Source of the DNA: Fluviirhizobium alvei
GTDB taxonomy: Bacteria > Pseudomonadota > Alphaproteobacteria > Rhizobiales > Rhizobiaceae
Direction of reading: 5' to 3'
DNA: 64,000 nucleotides
NCBI RefSeq assembly: GCF_030551875.1
Contig: NZ_JAUOZU010000019.1
Location: 37,974-101,973 of the forward strand
The notes beneath the pieces were generated by a model. That model was given only the letters and a program-made list of their open reading frames with translations. It was not told the origin of the DNA and searched no databases. This document shows, in pieces, positions 62,392-64,000 of this stretch. How positions within the stretch are numbered: position 1 is the first letter of the stretch; each line of letters begins with the position of its first letter. Made by a program: the position numbers and the translations under genes.

Positions 62392-63024
62392 TCAAACGCG
62401 CCTGCCGATCATGTCGATGAAGAGATCGACAGCCTGCGCCATCGCCTCGTCTGCGGGCTTCGTTACCCGCCATTCCGGGAAGTGACCATCGACCCACATC
62501 CGGCAGAGGCCGTAAATGAATGCACGGGCCGACAACATCAGCGCATCCGGCGGAATATCCGACGAAATCTGGCCGCCTGCCTGTCCTTTGGCGATGAGAT
62601 CGACCATGATCAGCCGGATCGCTTCGGTTTCTCCGGTCAGACGCTCGGAACCATGGAAATCGATCAGCGTGCGCGACGCGATGACATTGAAATGGGTCGG
62701 GTTGCGCAGGGCCCAGGAGAGATAACCTCGGGCAATGGCGCGCAGACCCTCCACGGGATCGCTCAGGTCTGCGGCGGCGAGTTCCGCCTCCACCGAACCG
62801 GTCAATCGTGCCATTGCCTGTTCAGCAACGGCGGTCATCAGCGCCGTCTTGTTGGCAAAGTGGCGAAACGGCGCAGCAGACGAAACGCCTGCGGCTTTGG
62901 CGACTTCGCGAACGGAGACAGCCTCAAAACCCTTCTGTTCGATCAGTCTGATCGTCGCGCTAATGAGTTCTTCGACCAGATTTCCATGATGGTAGCTTCT
63001 TTGGATTTTCGGCTCGTTCGTCAT
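62392..63024 (-). CDS. TetR/AcrR-family regulator
   Basis: A 210-residue regulator with the TetR helix-turn-helix (SATIRLIEQKGFEAVSVREV, AKAAGVSSAAPFRHFANKTA) and a C-terminal ligand domain of the WHG type (GYLSWALRNPTHFNVIASRT). The ATG at 63024 was chosen because the N-terminal basic segment PKIQRSYHHGNLVEEL is the usual start of this subgroup. It is divergent from a ferric-reductase-like membrane protein with a perfect palindrome between them. Confidence 0.9.
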   Translation of the reverse strand: MTNEPKIQRSYHHGNLVEELISATIRLIEQKGFEAVSVREVAKAAGVSSAAPFRHFANKTALMTAVAEQAMARLTGSVEAELAAADLSDPVEGLRAIARGYLSWALRNPTHFNVIASRTLIDFHGSERLTGETEAIRLIMVDLIAKGQAGGQISSDIPPDALMLSARAFIYGLCRMWVDGHFPEWRVTKPADEAMAQAVDLFIDMIGRRV

Positions 63025-63075
63025 GACGCGACGATAGCCTCTCTTTTGATTCAATGTAAGCACTGAAAACATTTC

Positions 63076-63125
63076 TTGACAAAATCCACAATCGCAAACT
63101 AACTTGATGTTATCACCGATAACAT
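63076..63125 (+). promoter_or_regulatory. promoter and palindromic operator of the ferric-reductase-like gene
   Basis: TTGACA (63076-63081) is a good -35 box, and TAACTT near 63100-63105 is a possible -10. ATGTTATC-ACC-GATAACAT (63107-63125) is a perfect palindrome with 8-base arms. It lies directly after the -10 and 11 bases before the start codon, a position where TetR binding would block transcription. Confidence 0.65.
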
Positions 63126-63136
63126 TGGAGTTCACA

Positions 63137-63784
63137 ATGCAGACGATACAGCATGAAGAAGCCCGGACGACCGGACATTGGCAAACGGGCGTTTGCCTTG
63201 GCCTGACCGTCGCAATCCTGTGTATCCTTGTAGTGGCCCTGTCGCCGACGCCAACCGAAGCCACCCGCATGGTCATCCGACTGACCGCGCGAACCTCGAT
63301 GATCCTTTTCGTATTTGCCTTCACCGCATCGAGCCTGCTGACCCTTGCGCGCTCGCCGGCCACCCTCTGGCTCCGCAACAATCGCCGCTACTTTGGCCTC
63401 GCATTTGCCTTTTCGCATGCGGTGCATGCCGCCGCACTCTTCGCGCTCTGGCGCTTGAACCCGCAGCTGTTCGATGACCTGACCACGCCGGCGTCGTTCT
63501 GGGCCGGCGGTACCGGCTATGCCATTATTCTGGTGATGACGCTGACATCCTTCCCGTGGGCCGCTTCGATGGCCGGACCCAGGGCATGGCAGATCATCCA
63601 CAAGACCGGTGCGTGGTTTCTGGCTCTGTTCTTTGTGGTGAACTTTGGACGCCGCGCCGTCCACGTGCCAGCCATGTACTGGCCCTACATGGTCATTCTT
63701 TTCGCGGCGATTGCCATTCGGCTTTGGGCCGGCTACCGCACTCGCAAGGCCAATGGCGCGAAGAAGACGCTGTTGGGGAGCTAA
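63137..63784 (+). CDS. ferric-reductase-like transmembrane protein
   Basis: A 215-residue membrane protein with about six segments. It has the spaced histidines of the ferric reductase-like/MsrQ domain: one pair in FAFSHAVHAAALFALW near residue 100 and another in QIIHKTGAWFLALFF near residue 165. These residues would ligate b-type haem. There is no FAD/NAD domain, so an unknown partner would supply electrons. The ATG at 63137 follows TGGAG. The divergent TetR gene probably controls it. Confidence 0.78.
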   Translation: MQTIQHEEARTTGHWQTGVCLGLTVAILCILVVALSPTPTEATRMVIRLTARTSMILFVFAFTASSLLTLARSPATLWLRNNRRYFGLAFAFSHAVHAAALFALWRLNPQLFDDLTTPASFWAGGTGYAIILVMTLTSFPWAASMAGPRAWQIIHKTGAWFLALFFVVNFGRRAVHVPAMYWPYMVILFAAIAIRLWAGYRTRKANGAKKTLLGS

Positions 63785-63796
63785 ACCATGATCTTT

Positions 63797-63818
63797 GGAC
63801 GCGCCTCAAAGCGCGTCC
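63797..63818. terminator. hairpin between the ferric-reductase-like gene and transketolase
   Basis: GGACGCGC (63797-63804) and GCGCGTCC (63811-63818) form a perfect 8-bp stem with a 6-base loop. It overlaps the transketolase stop codon. There is no T-tract on either strand. Confidence 0.45.
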
Positions 63819-64000
63819 ATTGCCCCTTTGGCAATCTCCTCCGCCGTAATTCCGAAATATTTGTAGAGTTCCTTGTAGGGGCCGGAAGCACCGAAACCCT
63901 TCATGCCGACGAAGATGCCGTCCGAGCCGATGAACCGGTCCCAGCCCTGGCGAATGCCGGCTTCGACCGCGACCCTGACCTTGGCTGTGCCGAGCACGGA
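63806..64000 (-). CDS. tkt: transketolase, C-terminal part (truncated by window edge)
   Basis: The minus-strand frame is open from the window edge to a TGA at 63806-63808 and gives 64 residues. [20 protein letters not shown], then [20 protein letters not shown] and a short IAKGAMDAL tail, are the characteristic end of transketolase. The enzyme moves two-carbon units in the pentose phosphate pathway. The TPP and catalytic parts lie outside the window. Confidence 0.92.
   Translation of the reverse strand, partial: SVLGTAKVRVAVEAGIRQGWDRFIGSDGIFVGMKGFGASGPYKELYKYFGITAEEIAKGAMDAL

Overview
The window looks like chromosome or chromid DNA from an alphaproteobacterium of the Rhizobiaceae (Rhizobium/Agrobacterium/Sinorhizobium relatives). 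The basis is the high GC with strong third-position bias, the rhizobial gene orders (a lac-type galactoside operon, rhaRSTPQUK facing rhaDI, nasTS-nrtABD-nirBD-nasA-cysG), and a GC-rich palindromic intergenic repeat of the kind scattered through rhizobial genomes. The species cannot be named from this sequence alone. No rRNA, tRNA, CRISPR array, insertion sequence or prophage was recognised.

Layout. 0-1.6 kb: the tail of an alcohol dehydrogenase, an alpha/beta hydrolase and a minimal WGR-domain protein. 1.6-10.9 kb: a minus-strand galactoside operon (binding protein, two permeases, GH36 alpha-galactosidase, ATPase, GH42 beta-galactosidase) with a divergent AraC regulator. 10.9-15.9 kb: a TetR-controlled RND efflux operon. 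16-18.4 kb: two tandem AraC-like paralogues, both read from GTG. 18.7-22.4 kb: a 1255-residue secreted RTX protein containing a 454-residue tandem duplication. 22.5-30.4 kb: an RpiR regulator divergent from an oligopeptide-type ABC importer that is translationally coupled to a P1-family self-cleaving aminopeptidase and a nitrilase-fold amidase. 30.4-43.5 kb: the complete assimilatory nitrate/nitrite pathway (nasT, nasS, nrtABD, nirBD, nasA, cysG), interrupted by an oppositely oriented hicAB toxin-antitoxin pair. 43.7-54.6 kb: a complete L-rhamnose regulon. 54.6-56.9 kb: a TPP-dependent enzyme divergent from an Lrp-family regulator. 57-58.6 kb: an AT-richer islet with one orphan gene. 58.6-64 kb: DUF2147 protein, cyclopropane fatty acid synthase, a small membrane protein, a DUF4143 ATPase, a TetR/ferric-reductase-like divergent pair and the C-terminus of transketolase.

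How it works together. Most of the window is carbon and nitrogen scavenging modules, each with its own local regulator: alpha- and beta-galactosides (AraC), rhamnose (RhaR), peptides or amides (RpiR), nitrate (NasS/NasT plus a sigma-54 promoter) and an amino-acid-like effector (Lrp).

The best-supported regulatory observation is the nrtA leader. It carries a perfect-consensus sigma-54 promoter (41420-41435), two hexaloop hairpins with the A1/G4 pattern known for ANTAR RNA targets (41387-41404 and 41335-41348) and a hairpin plus U-tract terminator (41266-41308). This fits NasT antitermination, with nasT and nasS directly upstream. The most novel candidates are the hicAB insertion inside the nitrate operon, the RTX/PATR/cadherin mosaic protein, the peptide importer with two hydrolases, and the orphan gene at 57.1-58.2 kb.
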